Origin: Sphingomonas melonis
GTDB taxonomy: Bacteria > Pseudomonadota > Alphaproteobacteria > Sphingomonadales > Sphingomonadaceae
Length of the DNA: 64,000 bases
NCBI RefSeq assembly: GCF_013409985.1
Contig: NZ_JACCBY010000005.1
Coordinates: forward strand, 185,651 to 249,650
Direction of reading: 5' to 3'
Shown here in pieces: positions 9,606-18,435 of this stretch; positions within the stretch are counted from its first letter, which is position 1; the number at the start of each line of letters is the position of its first letter. The translations under genes were made by a program, and so were the position numbers. Below the pieces are notes generated by a model, which was given only the letters and a program-made list of their open reading frames with translations, searched no databases and had not been told where the DNA came from.

Positions 9606-9946
9606 TAAGTTTCCAAGGCTTGCATTGCGGCCCGCTTCAGCGCCGGGAGTTCGTTCCGGATGACCCGGAAAATCACTTCGGGATCGACGTCATCATAGGC
9701 GTGCCGCATCAGGTTACCGAGCCCCCGGACCCGCTCGATCGGGAGGTCGGGTGCGATCCGCGCCATCTGCTCATGGCCGATTTTGATCACCGCTTCCGCG
9801 ATCCGTTCGAGGCAGCGCTCGGTGGCATCAAGCGTCCGGTGGTCACGCCTGAACGCCGCCTCGTCCATCCCGACGGTGTATTCGTCGATACGATCGATGT
9901 TCTCGACGATATCGAGCAAGCGACCCTTCGGATCCTTAGAAGACAT
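9605..9946 (-). CDS. hepT: HepT-like (DUF86, HEPN) protein
   Basis: 113 aa, helical, of the DUF86/HepT type. The C-terminal motif region has Asn78, His82 and Tyr84 ([12 protein letters not shown]). In the usual HEPN motif an Arg stands just before this Asn. Here that position reads Gly77, with Arg at 74 and 81, so nuclease activity is uncertain. HepT partners with MntA: HepT is the RNase toxin and MntA neutralises it by adding AMP to it. The gene overlaps mntA upstream and cobT downstream, so its expression is tied to the cobalt chelatase genes. Confidence 0.88.
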   Translation of the reverse strand: MSSKDPKGRLLDIVENIDRIDEYTVGMDEAAFRRDHRTLDATERCLERIAEAVIKIGHEQMARIAPDLPIERVRGLGNLMRHAYDDVDPEVIFRVIRNELPALKRAAMQALET

Positions 9947-10238
9947 GCACGCGATCCCGTTCGATCTCAGCCTGCAACCAAGGCTTCTTGACCGGCTCGG
10001 TCACGAGGTCGACTTTGATGCCGAGCATCTCGCCGATCCTGCCCTCGATACCAAAAAAGCCAAACGGCCCGAGTTGCCACACCGTATCATAATCCATCGT
10101 GGCGAGCAGATCGATATCGGAGTCCGGGCGCGCCTCATCGCGTGCCGTCGATCCAAAGATCGACAATTGCGTGATGCCCAGCTTCCGCAGGTCGCTCTCG
10201 CGCGACCGCAACCGCTTGAGCGCCTCCGCTCTGGTCAT
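9936..10238 (-). CDS. mntA: MntA-like minimal nucleotidyltransferase
   Basis: 100 aa of the DNA polymerase beta superfamily. The signature GS-x10-DxD is intact (Gly29, Ser30, Asp41, Asp43), and a third acidic residue occurs in IKVDLVTEP. Proteins of this size paired with HepT/DUF86 are type VII antitoxins that modify their partner with AMP. The gene starts nine bases after the cobS stop with its own AAGGGGG ribosome-binding site, and overlaps hepT by about 11 bp. The antitoxin-first order matches known MntA-HepT modules. Confidence 0.9.
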   Translation of the reverse strand: MTRAEALKRLRSRESDLRKLGITQLSIFGSTARDEARPDSDIDLLATMDYDTVWQLGPFGFFGIEGRIGEMLGIKVDLVTEPVKKPWLQAEIERDRVHVF

Positions 10239-10247
10239 GCCGCCCCC

Positions 10248-11252
10248 TTACGCTTTCCCCACCACGCTCTCCGGCAGGTCCTTGCCGAACACGCGCTGGA
10301 AATATTCGGCCACCAGCGGTCGCTCGTTCTCGTCGCACTTGTTGAGGAAGCTCAACCGGAACGCGAAGCCGACGTCGCCGAAGATCAGCGTGTTCTGCGC
10401 CCAGGTGATCACCGTGCGCGGGCTCATCACCGTCGAGATATCGCCGTTGACGAAGCCCTTGCGCGTCATGTCGGCGACGCGGACCATCTGTTCGACGGTC
10501 TTCTTGCCCTCGGGCTTGTCATATTCGCCTGACTTGGCGAGCACGATCTGCGATTCGACCGCCGCCGGCAGATAGTTGAGCGTCACGACGATGTTCCAGC
10601 GGTCCATCTGGCCCTGGTTGATCTGCTGCGTGCCGTGATACAGCCCGCTGGTATCGCCGAGGCCGACCGTATTGGCGGTCGCGAACAGCCGGAACCACGG
10701 GCTCGGCCGGATCACGCGGTTCTGGTCGAGCAAGGTCAGCTTGCCTTCGGTCTCCAGCACGCGCTGAATCACGAACATCACGTCGGGCCGCCCCGCGTCA
10801 TATTCGTCGAACACCAAGGCGGTCGGCGTCTGCAGCGCCCAGGGCAGCAGGCCCTCGCGGAATTCGGTCACCTGCTGGCCGTCGCGCAGCACGATCGCGT
10901 CTCGGCCGATCAGGTCGATGCGGCTGATATGCGCGTCGAGGTTGATGCGGATGCACGGCCAGTTGAGCCGTGCCGCGACCTGCTCGATATGGCTCGACTT
11001 GCCGGTGCCGTGATAGCCCTGCACCATCACGCGGCGGTTGTGCGCGAAGCCAGCCAGCACCGCCAGCGTCGTGTCGGGATCGAAGACATAGGCGGGATCG
11101 AGGTCGGGAACGCGTTCGTCCGCCACGCTGAACGCGGGCACCTGCATGTCGCTGTCGATGCCGAACAGCTCGCGCACACCGACCATCTTGTCGGGGGCGT
11201 CGAGGATCGTGGTCTCGCGGCTGTCAGGCTGGGTGTTCGGGATATCGGTCAT
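10248..11252 (-). CDS. cobS: Cobaltochelatase AAA+ subunit CobS
   Basis: 334 aa. Walker A is [10 protein letters not shown], Walker B is LVFDEYD, and the sensor region is [12 protein letters not shown]. The start at MTDIPNTQ fits the family; the longer in-frame extension upstream is not CobS-like. CobS is the ATPase that forms a ring with CobT and drives cobalt insertion by CobN. It is first in a minus-strand group cobS-mntA-hepT-cobT. In most genomes cobS and cobT are directly adjacent. Confidence 0.97.
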   Translation of the reverse strand: MTDIPNTQPDSRETTILDAPDKMVGVRELFGIDSDMQVPAFSVADERVPDLDPAYVFDPDTTLAVLAGFAHNRRVMVQGYHGTGKSSHIEQVAARLNWPCIRINLDAHISRIDLIGRDAIVLRDGQQVTEFREGLLPWALQTPTALVFDEYDAGRPDVMFVIQRVLETEGKLTLLDQNRVIRPSPWFRLFATANTVGLGDTSGLYHGTQQINQGQMDRWNIVVTLNYLPAAVESQIVLAKSGEYDKPEGKKTVEQMVRVADMTRKGFVNGDISTVMSPRTVITWAQNTLIFGDVGFAFRLSFLNKCDENERPLVAEYFQRVFGKDLPESVVGKA

Positions 11253-11510
11253 CGGGTCGGGGCACCGTTTCGAAGCTGGCAAATGAGAGGCGGCCCTCCC
11301 CAACGCGCGAAGCGAGCGAATGGCGCAACACCTATCCAGTGGAAACGGATTGGCCCGGCGTCAAGCCGCCGCGCCGCTTCTTCGTCATTCCGGGGGAAGC
11401 CGGATGACGATCGAGGCGTCTCCATCCGTCGCCTCCCAAGTCCGCCATCTCCACGTCCGCGGAGACGACGGACTCTCGGGAAGCAGCGAGCCACACCAGC
11501 GCCCGCGAAA

Positions 11511-12119
11511 TCAAACGAAGGCCGGCGCCTGCCGCAATTGCTGGTACGCCGCGATGACCGATTGCAGCATCGCCTCGTGACTGCGGTCGCCGCCGTTACG
11601 ATCGGGATGATAGCGCCGCACCAGCTCCGAATAGCGTTTGCGCAGTGCCAGCCGGTCCGCATCCGCCGCCAGCCCGAGCACCTTGAGGCTCGCCCGGTCC
11701 TGCCCCGACAGGGGCTTGCCGTCGCTCCGCTCGGGCGCGACCTCGCGGCGGTAGCGCGCGCCGATCGCATCCAGCGGATCGTTGAAGTCCGCCCAGCGTG
11801 GCCCCTGGTCGCCATAGCCCGCCCGCGCAAAGGCGCGCGTCTCGTTCTCCCAGCCGGCCATCGGCCGCTGCGCCTGATGGATCTCGTCGGCGGTCATGCC
11901 GGCGAAGTAATTGTAGCGGCTGTTGAAGGCGCGCACGTGGTCGAGGCACATCCAGCGGAATGCGCCCGGCCCGTTGCTCGTCGCGGCGCCCTCCAGCGGC
12001 GGTGCGCGGAACTCGCCCGGTTCTTCGCATCCCGGCTCGGCACAGACCCGGCCCTGGGCTTCCATCCGACCGTGGAACCGCGTCTGCGGCCGGTCCTTCT
12101 TGTCACTCGCGCGCGTCAC
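11511..12119 (-). CDS. J-domain (DnaJ-like) protein
   Basis: 202 aa with a GTG start preceded by AGGGAG. The N-terminal part has Cys residues (CAEPGC, WMCLDHV) and an FNSRYNYFAGM segment. The C-terminal ~65 residues form a J domain with the HPD triplet in RRYHPDRNGG. J domains stimulate Hsp70 ATPase. Alphaproteobacteria often carry this type of J protein next to bolA and cobS, as here. The client is unknown. A 40-bp gap separates it from the divergent bolA. Confidence 0.92.
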   Translation of the reverse strand: MTRASDKKDRPQTRFHGRMEAQGRVCAEPGCEEPGEFRAPPLEGAATSNGPGAFRWMCLDHVRAFNSRYNYFAGMTADEIHQAQRPMAGWENETRAFARAGYGDQGPRWADFNDPLDAIGARYRREVAPERSDGKPLSGQDRASLKVLGLAADADRLALRKRYSELVRRYHPDRNGGDRSHEAMLQSVIAAYQQLRQAPAFV

Positions 12120-12159
12120 GAACGCTCCCTAATTGGCGCAATGCCGATATATAGGCGCG

Positions 12160-12447
12160 ATGACCGACACCGCTACCGCCGCTCCGCTCGCCGATCTCAT
12201 TGCCGCGCGTCTGACCGCCGCGCTCGCGCCCACCCACCTCGAGGTGCGCAACGACAGCCATCTGCACGCCGGCCATATGGGCGACGACGGCACCGGCGAA
12301 TCGCACTTCACCGTCATCGTCGAAAGCCCGTCCTTTGTCGGCGCCAGCCGCGTCGCACGCCAACGTGCGGTGAACCAAGCGCTCGCCGATCTGTTGTCGA
12401 CGCGCATTCATGCGCTCGCCATCAAGGCCCGCGCCCCGGGGGAGTGA
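12160..12447 (+). CDS. bolA: BolA-family protein
   Basis: 95 aa with the BolA core: HLEVRNDSHLHAGH, followed by SHFTVIV and the RVARQRAVNQALADLL helix. BolA proteins bind monothiol glutaredoxins and take part in Fe-S cluster handling; some bind DNA. TATATA lies only about eight bases before the ATG and no strong Shine-Dalgarno is visible, so a very short or leaderless transcript is possible. The GST gene follows within five bases. Confidence 0.94.
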   Translation: MTDTATAAPLADLIAARLTAALAPTHLEVRNDSHLHAGHMGDDGTGESHFTVIVESPSFVGASRVARQRAVNQALADLLSTRIHALAIKARAPGE

Positions 12448-12451
12448 CGCG

Positions 12452-13165
12452 ATGGTCTATCGCTTATGGTACTGGCCGACGATCCAGGGGCGCGGCGAGT
12501 TCGTCCGCCTCGCCCTCGAAGCCGCGGGGCTCGACTATGAGGATTGCGCCCGGACCATGGGCGCCGACGCGATGATGCAGGACCTGGCCGAGCGTGCGAA
12601 GGACGGCCGCGGCCCCTATGCGCCGCCCTATCTGGCGCTCGGCAGCCTCGCCATCGCGCAGGTCACCAACATCCTCCAGTTCCTTGGCCAGCAGCACGAT
12701 CTGGTGCCATCGAACCTTGCCGACCGCTATTGGCTCAACCAGTTGCAGCTCACCATCGCCGACGTCGTCGCCGAGGTGCACAACGTCCACCATCCCGTCG
12801 CGATGATGGACTATTACGACACCCAGGCCCACGAGGCCGCGCGCGCCGCCGAACAGTTCCGCGACCAGCGCCTGCCGAAATACCTCGACCATTTCGAGGC
12901 CGCCGCGGCGCACGGCCCGACCGAATGGCTGGTCGATCATCGCTGGACCTATGGCGACACCTCGCTGTTCCAGCTGATCGAGGGGCTGCGCTACATGTTC
13001 CCCAAGCGCATGGCGACGCTGGAGCCGCGCTATCCCGCGCTGCGCCGCCTCCATAATGCGGTCGCCGCCCTCCCCGGCATCCGCGCCTATCTCGCCAGCG
13101 ACCGCCGGCTGCCGTTCAACACCGACGGCATCTTCCGCCGCTACCCCGAACTCGACGCGGCCTAG
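12452..13165 (+). CDS. Glutathione S-transferase-like protein
   Basis: 237 aa. An N-terminal thioredoxin-fold domain begins YRLWYWPTIQGRGEFVRLAL, and a helical C-terminal domain runs from about residue 80. The pattern is like sigma/alpha-class GSTs, with Tyr near the N-terminus. It is probably cytosolic; the substrate is unknown. The gene starts five bases after the bolA stop with GGGGGAG as its ribosome-binding site, so the two are likely co-transcribed, perhaps in thiol or redox metabolism. Confidence 0.88.
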   Translation: MVYRLWYWPTIQGRGEFVRLALEAAGLDYEDCARTMGADAMMQDLAERAKDGRGPYAPPYLALGSLAIAQVTNILQFLGQQHDLVPSNLADRYWLNQLQLTIADVVAEVHNVHHPVAMMDYYDTQAHEAARAAEQFRDQRLPKYLDHFEAAAAHGPTEWLVDHRWTYGDTSLFQLIEGLRYMFPKRMATLEPRYPALRRLHNAVAALPGIRAYLASDRRLPFNTDGIFRRYPELDAA

Positions 13166-13314
13166 CCACCCGAGCATCCGTGCCGAGCCGGTCGAAGCAC
13201 AGGTGAGACCCACCTGCCCGTCGCCACGCTCAGCGCGAGCGGATAGGTAAGGAACGACACCGTTTCGCGTTTGCCGCCTTCGCGCCGCCGCCACGACGGC
13301 GTAGAGCCGAAACC

Positions 13315-13764
13315 ATGGCCCGCATCCCCCGCCCCGCCGCGCGCATCCTCCTCGTCGACAGCGAAGGCCGCGTTCTGCTTATGCGCTTCACCCCCGACGA
13401 CCGTCCGCCGCTCTGGTGCACGCCCGGCGGCGCGGTCGATCCCGGCGAAACCTATGCGCAGGCCGCCCGCCGCGAATTATGGGAGGAGGTCGGCCTCGAC
13501 ATGGATTGCGGGCCGGAGGTGGCGCAGCGTACCTGCGAATTCCTCACCTTCGAACGCGTCGAGGTGATCGCCGACGAACGCTATTTCCGCGTCGACATCG
13601 ATCACCACGAGGTCCGCGCCGGCGCGCTCACCGAATTGGAGCAGCGCGTTCTCGCCGGCTCGCGCTGGTTCGCGCGGCATGAACTGGCCGACTGGCCCGA
13701 AACCATCTATCCCGCTGATCTCGAACAGCTTCTCAGCGAAACGGAGCCTGCCCGTGCTCGATGA
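13315..13764 (+). CDS. Nudix hydrolase
   Basis: 149 aa with a full Nudix box running from GGAVDPGET to RRELWEEVGL. Nudix enzymes cleave nucleoside diphosphates linked to another moiety; the natural substrate cannot be read from this sequence. The 149-bp gap upstream holds a GAGCCGGTCGAAGCAC stretch like the repeat at 57.9 kb. The end overlaps the pirin gene by 11 bp, suggesting coupling. Confidence 0.92.
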   Translation: MARIPRPAARILLVDSEGRVLLMRFTPDDRPPLWCTPGGAVDPGETYAQAARRELWEEVGLDMDCGPEVAQRTCEFLTFERVEVIADERYFRVDIDHHEVRAGALTELEQRVLAGSRWFARHELADWPETIYPADLEQLLSETEPARAR

Positions 13765-14653
13765 CTTCGTTCTTCAGACCATTACCCCGGTCACCCACGA
13801 CCTCGGCGGCTTCAAGGTGCACCGCACGCTGCCCAACAAGGAGCGGACGATGGTCGGCCCGTTCCTGTTCTTCGACCAGATGGGGCCGGCGCATCTCGAA
13901 ATCGGCAACGGCATCGACGTGCGTCCGCATCCGCACATCAACCTCGCGACGGTCACCTATCTGTTCGACGGCGCGATCGACCATCGCGATTCGCTCGGCA
14001 CGCGCCAGCGGATCGAGCCCGGCGCGGTCAATCTGATGACCGCAGGCCAGGGCATCGTCCATTCCGAACGCTCGCCCGGCGACGAGCGGCAGGCCGGACC
14101 GGCACTGTCGGGCATTCAGACCTGGCTCGCGCTGCCCGAGGCGCAGGAGGAGATGAACCCCGCGTTCGAGCATGTCGCCAAGGCCGAACTGCCGACGATC
14201 GCCGCGCACGGCGCCCGCGCGCGCATCATCATGGGCGATCTGTGGGGCGCGCGCGCGCCGACCACCACCTATGCCGGCACGATCTACGCCGATATCGCGC
14301 TCGATCCCGGCGCCAGCGTGCCGATCGACGCCGCCGCCGAGGAGCGCGCGGTCTATCTCGCGATGGGCGAGGCGACGCTGGAGGGCGTGCCGCTCGAACC
14401 GATGAAGCTCTACGTGCTTCGTCCCGGCATCGCCGCGACGCTGCGCTCGGCGAGCGGCGGGCGCGCGATGCTGGCGGGCGGCGACGCCTTCCGCACCCCG
14501 CGCCACGTCTGGTGGAATTTCGTCTCGTCGAGCCGCGAGCGCATCAACGAAGCCAAGCGCGCCTGGAAAGCGGGCGAGTTCCCGGTGGTGCCCGGCGACG
14601 ACAAGGAATGGATTCCCATTCCCGAAGTCCCGAACACGGTGAGCTATCCCTAA
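13754..14653 (+). CDS. Pirin family protein
   Basis: About 299 aa from a GTG start that has GGAG seven bases upstream and overlaps the end of the Nudix gene. It is a bicupin. The N-terminal cupin carries the metal ligands in RPHPHINLATVTYLFDG and GIVHSERS. Pirins are iron-binding cytosolic proteins; some bacterial ones act as quercetinases or modulate metabolic enzymes. Function here is inferred at family level only. Confidence 0.95.
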   Translation: MLDDFVLQTITPVTHDLGGFKVHRTLPNKERTMVGPFLFFDQMGPAHLEIGNGIDVRPHPHINLATVTYLFDGAIDHRDSLGTRQRIEPGAVNLMTAGQGIVHSERSPGDERQAGPALSGIQTWLALPEAQEEMNPAFEHVAKAELPTIAAHGARARIIMGDLWGARAPTTTYAGTIYADIALDPGASVPIDAAAEERAVYLAMGEATLEGVPLEPMKLYVLRPGIAATLRSASGGRAMLAGGDAFRTPRHVWWNFVSSSRERINEAKRAWKAGEFPVVPGDDKEWIPIPEVPNTVSYP

Positions 14654-14659
14654 CCTCAC

Positions 14660-14756
14660 ATGTCATCCTCGCGAGGGCGGGGATTCATAGACGCTGACGA
14701 TGCGACTCAAGCAGGAACCCGCGCGTCTGGATCCCCGCCTTCGCGGGGATGACGAT
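14660..14756. repeat. Intergenic inverted repeat, family C (ATCCCCGCC...GGGGATGACG)
   Basis: The left arm CATCCTCGCGAGGGCGGGGAT and the right arm ATCCCCGCCTTCGCGGGGAT point inward across about 40 bp, and the right arm is itself a tight hairpin. A second copy lies at about 43120-43205. Both are placed after gene ends. Confidence 0.8.
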
Positions 14757-14791
14757 CGGGGGAAACGGCACGACGCAAACAGGAGAGCCTC

Positions 14792-15673
14792 ATGACCCCA
14801 GCCCTACAGCGCATCGTCCTCCCTACCGGCGTCGAGCTCGACGTCGCCATCGCCGGCGCGCCGGAACATCCGCCGGTGATCCTGCTCCACGGCTTTCCCG
14901 AATCGCACCGCACGTGGCGCGGGGTCATCCCCGACCTCGCCCGTGACCATTATGTCGTCGCCCCCGACCAGCGCGGCTTCGCCCGCTCGTCCAAGCCCGA
15001 GGGCGTCGAAGCCTATGCCGCCGACCAGATCCTCGCCGACCTCATCGCCCTCGCCGATCACCTGAGCATCGACCGCTTCACGCTGGTCGGTCACGACTGG
15101 GGCGGCGCGATTGCCTGGATGGCGGCGCTCGCCCGCCCCGACCGCGTTGCGCGGCTGGTGATCGTCAACGCGCCGCACCCCTATCTCTTCCAGCGCGCGC
15201 TGTTCGACGAACCCGGGCAGCGCAAGGCGAGCCAATATATCACCCGCTTTCGCGACACGACGATCGATCAGGGACTGACCGGCGCCGGCCTGGAGCGCTT
15301 CCTCGGCTCGACCTTCGCGCATCACGTCACCCAGGCGATAGCGGGCGCCGACAAGGCCGCCTATCTCGACGAATGGTCGCAGCCCGGCGCGATGACCGCG
15401 ATGCTCAACTGGTATCGCGCCTCCAGCGTCATCGTCCCCGCAATAGACGAGGCGCCGCCCCGCCCCGTCTTCCTCGACCGCCCCTTCCCGCCGGTGACGC
15501 AGGAGACTTTGGTGATCTGGGGCATGCGCGACTCGGCCTTGCTGCCGGTGCTGGTCGACGATCTCGGCCCCTACGTGCCGAAGCTCACGGTCGAGAAGAT
15601 CGACGCCGGCCATTTCGTGCCATGGGAAAAGCCCGAGGCGGTCGTCGCCGCGATGCGGCGGTGGAACATCTGA
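14792..15673 (+). CDS. Alpha/beta hydrolase (epoxide hydrolase / dehalogenase-like)
   Basis: 293 aa. The oxyanion-hole motif is LLHGFPESHRTW. The nucleophile elbow GHDWGG places Asp102 as nucleophile, which is typical of epoxide hydrolases, haloalkane and fluoroacetate dehalogenases rather than Ser esterases. The catalytic His is in DAGHFVPWEKP. The cap domain (about 130-210) has no feature that fixes the substrate. No signal peptide is visible, so it is probably cytosolic. Confidence 0.9.
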   Translation: MTPALQRIVLPTGVELDVAIAGAPEHPPVILLHGFPESHRTWRGVIPDLARDHYVVAPDQRGFARSSKPEGVEAYAADQILADLIALADHLSIDRFTLVGHDWGGAIAWMAALARPDRVARLVIVNAPHPYLFQRALFDEPGQRKASQYITRFRDTTIDQGLTGAGLERFLGSTFAHHVTQAIAGADKAAYLDEWSQPGAMTAMLNWYRASSVIVPAIDEAPPRPVFLDRPFPPVTQETLVIWGMRDSALLPVLVDDLGPYVPKLTVEKIDAGHFVPWEKPEAVVAAMRRWNI

Positions 15674-15863
15674 CGCCTCGCGCCCGCCCTCGCCCCGGGA
15701 GAGGGAAAAGGTGTGCAGCGCGGAGGGGCGAGGATGAGCGCGAACTGCCAGCTTTCGCGTTGCTGACCAAAACATTCCTCATGCGTTCAGGCGGATAGGC
15801 GGAAAAGGCCGCCATGCTCTTCGCCATCCCGACGGCCGAAGCGCGCCACAAAGGAGTGTTACG

Positions 15864-16346
15864 ATGCGTAAGATCATCATTGCCGCCATCGCCGCTGCGA
15901 CCATCATGCCCGCCGCCGCCGCAAGCGCGCAGAGCGCCCGCGAGGTCCGCCAGAGCGAGCGGGAAGTCCGCCAGAGCGAGCGCGACCTTGCCCGCGCCCG
16001 TGCCTATGGCGACCGCGGCGACGTCCGCGAGGCGCGCCGCGAGGTTCGTGAGGATCGCCGCGAGCTGCGCGAGGACTGGCGCGACTATCGCCGCACCCAT
16101 CGCGACGTCTACCGCCGTGGCGGCTACGCCGGCCCGCGCGGCTATCGTTATCGCCCGGTGGCCGTCGGCTATCGCTTCGCCCCGGAATATTATGGCCAGC
16201 GCTACTGGATCAACGACTACGGCACCTACCGCCTGCCGCGTCCGGGCTACGGCTATCAGCGCTGGGTCCGCTACGGCAACGACGTGGTGCTGGTCGACAC
16301 CCGCTCGGGCCGCGCGGTGCAGGTCTACAACCGCTTCTTCTATTGA
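15864..16346 (+). CDS. RcnB-like periplasmic protein
   Basis: 160 aa with a signal peptide (MRKIIIAAIAAATIMPAAAASA). A charged Arg/Glu repeat region with recurring REVRQSE- and REVRED-type units spans about residues 25-75 and is probably helical. The C-terminal RcnB-type domain has YYGQRYWINDYGTYRLP, WVRYGNDVVLVD and RSGRAV. RcnB proteins help hold nickel/cobalt balance in the periplasm, but many sphingomonad relatives have no tested role. AAGGAG lies just upstream of the ATG. Confidence 0.87.
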   Translation: MRKIIIAAIAAATIMPAAAASAQSAREVRQSEREVRQSERDLARARAYGDRGDVREARREVREDRRELREDWRDYRRTHRDVYRRGGYAGPRGYRYRPVAVGYRFAPEYYGQRYWINDYGTYRLPRPGYGYQRWVRYGNDVVLVDTRSGRAVQVYNRFFY

Positions 16347-16357
16347 TGACCGCTACT

Positions 16358-16501
16358 CCTCCCCCGCCAGGGGGAGGGGGACCGTTCGGCGCAAGCCGAA
16401 CGGTGGAGGGGGAGGACAGGTGGAAGCCCCAATTTGGCTCCCGCCCTGTCCTCCCCCTCCGTCACGCCTGCGGCGCGCCACCTCCCCCTGGCGGGGGAGG
16501 A
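16358..16501. repeat. Nested inverted repeat, family B (CCTCCCCCTGGCGGGGGAGG)
   Basis: Three nested parts. The outer arms TCCTCCCCCGCCAGGGGGAGG (about 16358-16377) and CCTCCCCCTGGCGGGGGAGG (16481-16500) pair. The inner arms GGAGGGGGAGGACAGG (16405-16420) and CCTGTCCTCCCCCTCC (16445-16460) pair exactly. Between them ACCGTTCGGC-GCAA-GCCGAACGGT (16381-16404) is a perfect 10-bp stem with a GNRA tetraloop. It lies between two convergent genes and could end both transcripts. Related copies are near 45.9 and 61.1 kb. Confidence 0.9.
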
Positions 16502-16506
16502 TTTAG

Positions 16507-17607
16507 CTAATCCGCCTCATAGGCCCCACGCCGCATCACATAGTCGCGCGTTTCATAGGGCGCCGGCAGCCCCTCGACCCACGCGCCATGCGCATGGGTC
16601 AGCGCCACCAGCTCCATCGGCGTCTCGCCCGGCCAGCCGCGCACCCGCACCTCGTGCCGGTGGAGATCGCGGTTCGGCTCCATCATCACCCAGCCGAGCG
16701 GCCGGTCATCGCCAGCCCGCCCGCCCGCCGCCGCCATCGCCGCGACGATCCGCGCGCGCCCCTCGGCGGACAGATACTGCCACACCACCGAGTGCATCAG
16801 CACCCGCGTCACGCCCGCCTCCTGTGGCTCGGCGAGCCGTGCCTCGACCCAGTCCGCCGCATCGCCCTGCACCAGATCGACGCCATGCGCGCGCACCTCG
16901 CCGATCGCCGCCGCGAGCCGCGCTAGCCGCTCCTGTGCGTCGACCCAGACATAGGCCTCAAGCCGCGCCGCCTGCGCGGGGTCGCCGACATCGACCGGCG
17001 CGATATCGACGCCGCGCGCACCCACCACCTCGACCGCAGCCGAAGGCGGCGTCACCCCGCGCCACTCCGGCGCGATCCGCACCGCCGCATCCGCCGGCCC
17101 GACCGCCACGCCACCCAGATCGAATCGATAGCGCCCGAGCATCAGGTTGAGCCCCGCGCTCGACCCGATCTCCAGCACCTCGACGCGCGGCCCGGATCGG
17201 CCTGCGAGATGCAGCAGCCCGGTCATCAGCCCCGCCGAGCGCGCCGCCTCGTTGGTCTGCGGCGGCCCGTCGAGCCACGGCAGCAGCGCCGCATCATGCG
17301 CCAGCACCGCCTGCCCGAGCAGGGTAGCGACCGCGCCATCGTCGGTGACCTCGCCGGCGAACACCCGCGACAATCCGGCATCCGCGCCCACCCGATGCAG
17401 CGCATGCAGCCCGCCGACCAGCCGCAGCACCAGTGCGTCCGCCACCGGCTCGCCCGCCCAGTCGAGCACGCGCCGCCCGGTCGCGCTGTCCCGGTCGAGT
17501 ACCTGCCCCAGCGCCGTGCACACCCGCGCGGTGATCGGCGCCGCCATGGCGGCGCAATAGGCCGCCTGGATCGTAAACGCCTGCCGGTTCTCTGCGTCGC
17601 CCGCCAT
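16507..17607 (-). CDS. DUF2332 family protein
   Basis: 366 aa. The sequence [21 protein letters not shown] resembles the glycine-rich loop of SAM-binding folds, and the [14 protein letters not shown] and WVMMEPNR segments are typical of DUF2332. No function is established for the family; a methyltransferase-like fold is inference. No signal peptide or membrane segment is seen. It is divergent from hisG across 63 bp, so the two may share a control region. Confidence 0.88.
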   Translation of the reverse strand: MAGDAENRQAFTIQAAYCAAMAAPITARVCTALGQVLDRDSATGRRVLDWAGEPVADALVLRLVGGLHALHRVGADAGLSRVFAGEVTDDGAVATLLGQAVLAHDAALLPWLDGPPQTNEAARSAGLMTGLLHLAGRSGPRVEVLEIGSSAGLNLMLGRYRFDLGGVAVGPADAAVRIAPEWRGVTPPSAAVEVVGARGVDIAPVDVGDPAQAARLEAYVWVDAQERLARLAAAIGEVRAHGVDLVQGDAADWVEARLAEPQEAGVTRVLMHSVVWQYLSAEGRARIVAAMAAAGGRAGDDRPLGWVMMEPNRDLHRHEVRVRGWPGETPMELVALTHAHGAWVEGLPAPYETRDYVMRRGAYEAD

Positions 17608-17670
17608 CGACTCGCTCCCCTTCGTCGCGCTCTGTTGCGCCCACCCCGACCCGTCAGTAAAGCCCGGACC

Positions 17671-18435
17671 GTGTCGACACCCCCATTAGTCATCGCCGTG
17701 CCGAAAGGCCGTATCCTCGCCGAGGCCCTGCCCCTGCTCGCTCGCGCCGGCATCCATCCGGAGGCCGCGTTCGGCGACCCCGACAGCCGCGCGCTGCGCT
17801 TCGCCACCGACGTGCCGCATATCGAGCTGATCCGCGTCCGCGCCTTCGATGTCGCGACCTTCGTCGCGCACGGCGCCGCGCAGCTCGGCATCGTCGGGTC
17901 GGACGTGCTTGCCGAATTCGCTTATTCCGAGCTCTACGCGCCGGTCGATCTCGGCATCGGTCATTGCCGCATCTCGGTTGCAGAGCCCGCCGCGATGGCC
18001 GCGACCGACGATCCGCGCGGCTGGAGCCACGTGCGCGTCGCCACCAAATATCCGCACACCACCGCCGCGCATTTCGCCGCGCGCGGCGTGCAGGCCGAAT
18101 GCGTCAAGCTGAACGGCGCGATGGAGCTGGCGCCGACGCTCGGCCTCGCGCCCCGCATCGTCGACCTCGTCTCCTCGGGCAAGACGCTCAAGGAAAACGG
18201 TCTCGTCGAAGTCGAGGTGATCGCCGAGGTCACCAGCCGCCTGATCGTCAACCGCGCCGCGATGAAGACGCGGCCGGAGGTCGTGCCGCTGGTCGAGGCG
18301 TTCCGCAAAGCGGTGGCCTCCCAAGACAAGCCCCTCCCCTTCAGGGGAGGGGTTGGGGGTGGGGGAAGTCTCACCGAGACCAACACCGGTATGCCCCACC
18401 CCACCCCCTCCCGTGAAGGGGAGGAGCTACGATGA
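17671..18435 (+). CDS. hisG: ATP phosphoribosyltransferase, short form, with repeat-derived tail
   Basis: 254 aa from a GTG start. The core (about residues 1-216) is a short-form His[24 protein letters not shown], and the PRPP-loop region [14 protein letters not shown]. Short forms need the HisZ regulatory subunit, which is not in this window. The last ~38 codons lie in a palindromic repeat and read as Pro/Gly-rich sequence ([27 protein letters not shown]), which is not part of normal HisG. The stop overlaps the hisD start as ATGA. The enzyme makes the first step of histidine synthesis. Confidence 0.95.
   Translation: MSTPPLVIAVPKGRILAEALPLLARAGIHPEAAFGDPDSRALRFATDVPHIELIRVRAFDVATFVAHGAAQLGIVGSDVLAEFAYSELYAPVDLGIGHCRISVAEPAAMAATDDPRGWSHVRVATKYPHTTAAHFAARGVQAECVKLNGAMELAPTLGLAPRIVDLVSSGKTLKENGLVEVEVIAEVTSRLIVNRAAMKTRPEVVPLVEAFRKAVASQDKPLPFRGGVGGGGSLTETNTGMPHPTPSREGEELR
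18328..18427. repeat. Palindromic repeat element inside the hisG 3' end (family F)
   Basis: About 100 bp. The left arm is AAGCCCCTCCCCTTCAGGGG AGGGG followed by a G-rich stretch; the right arm is CCCCACCCCACCCCCTCCC followed by GTGAAGGGGAGGAG. The G-rich and C-rich parts pair into a long hairpin. Such elements normally sit between genes. Here the element is translated as the end of HisG, and its last bases (GGGGAGGAG) form the ribosome-binding site of hisD. Confidence 0.85.
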
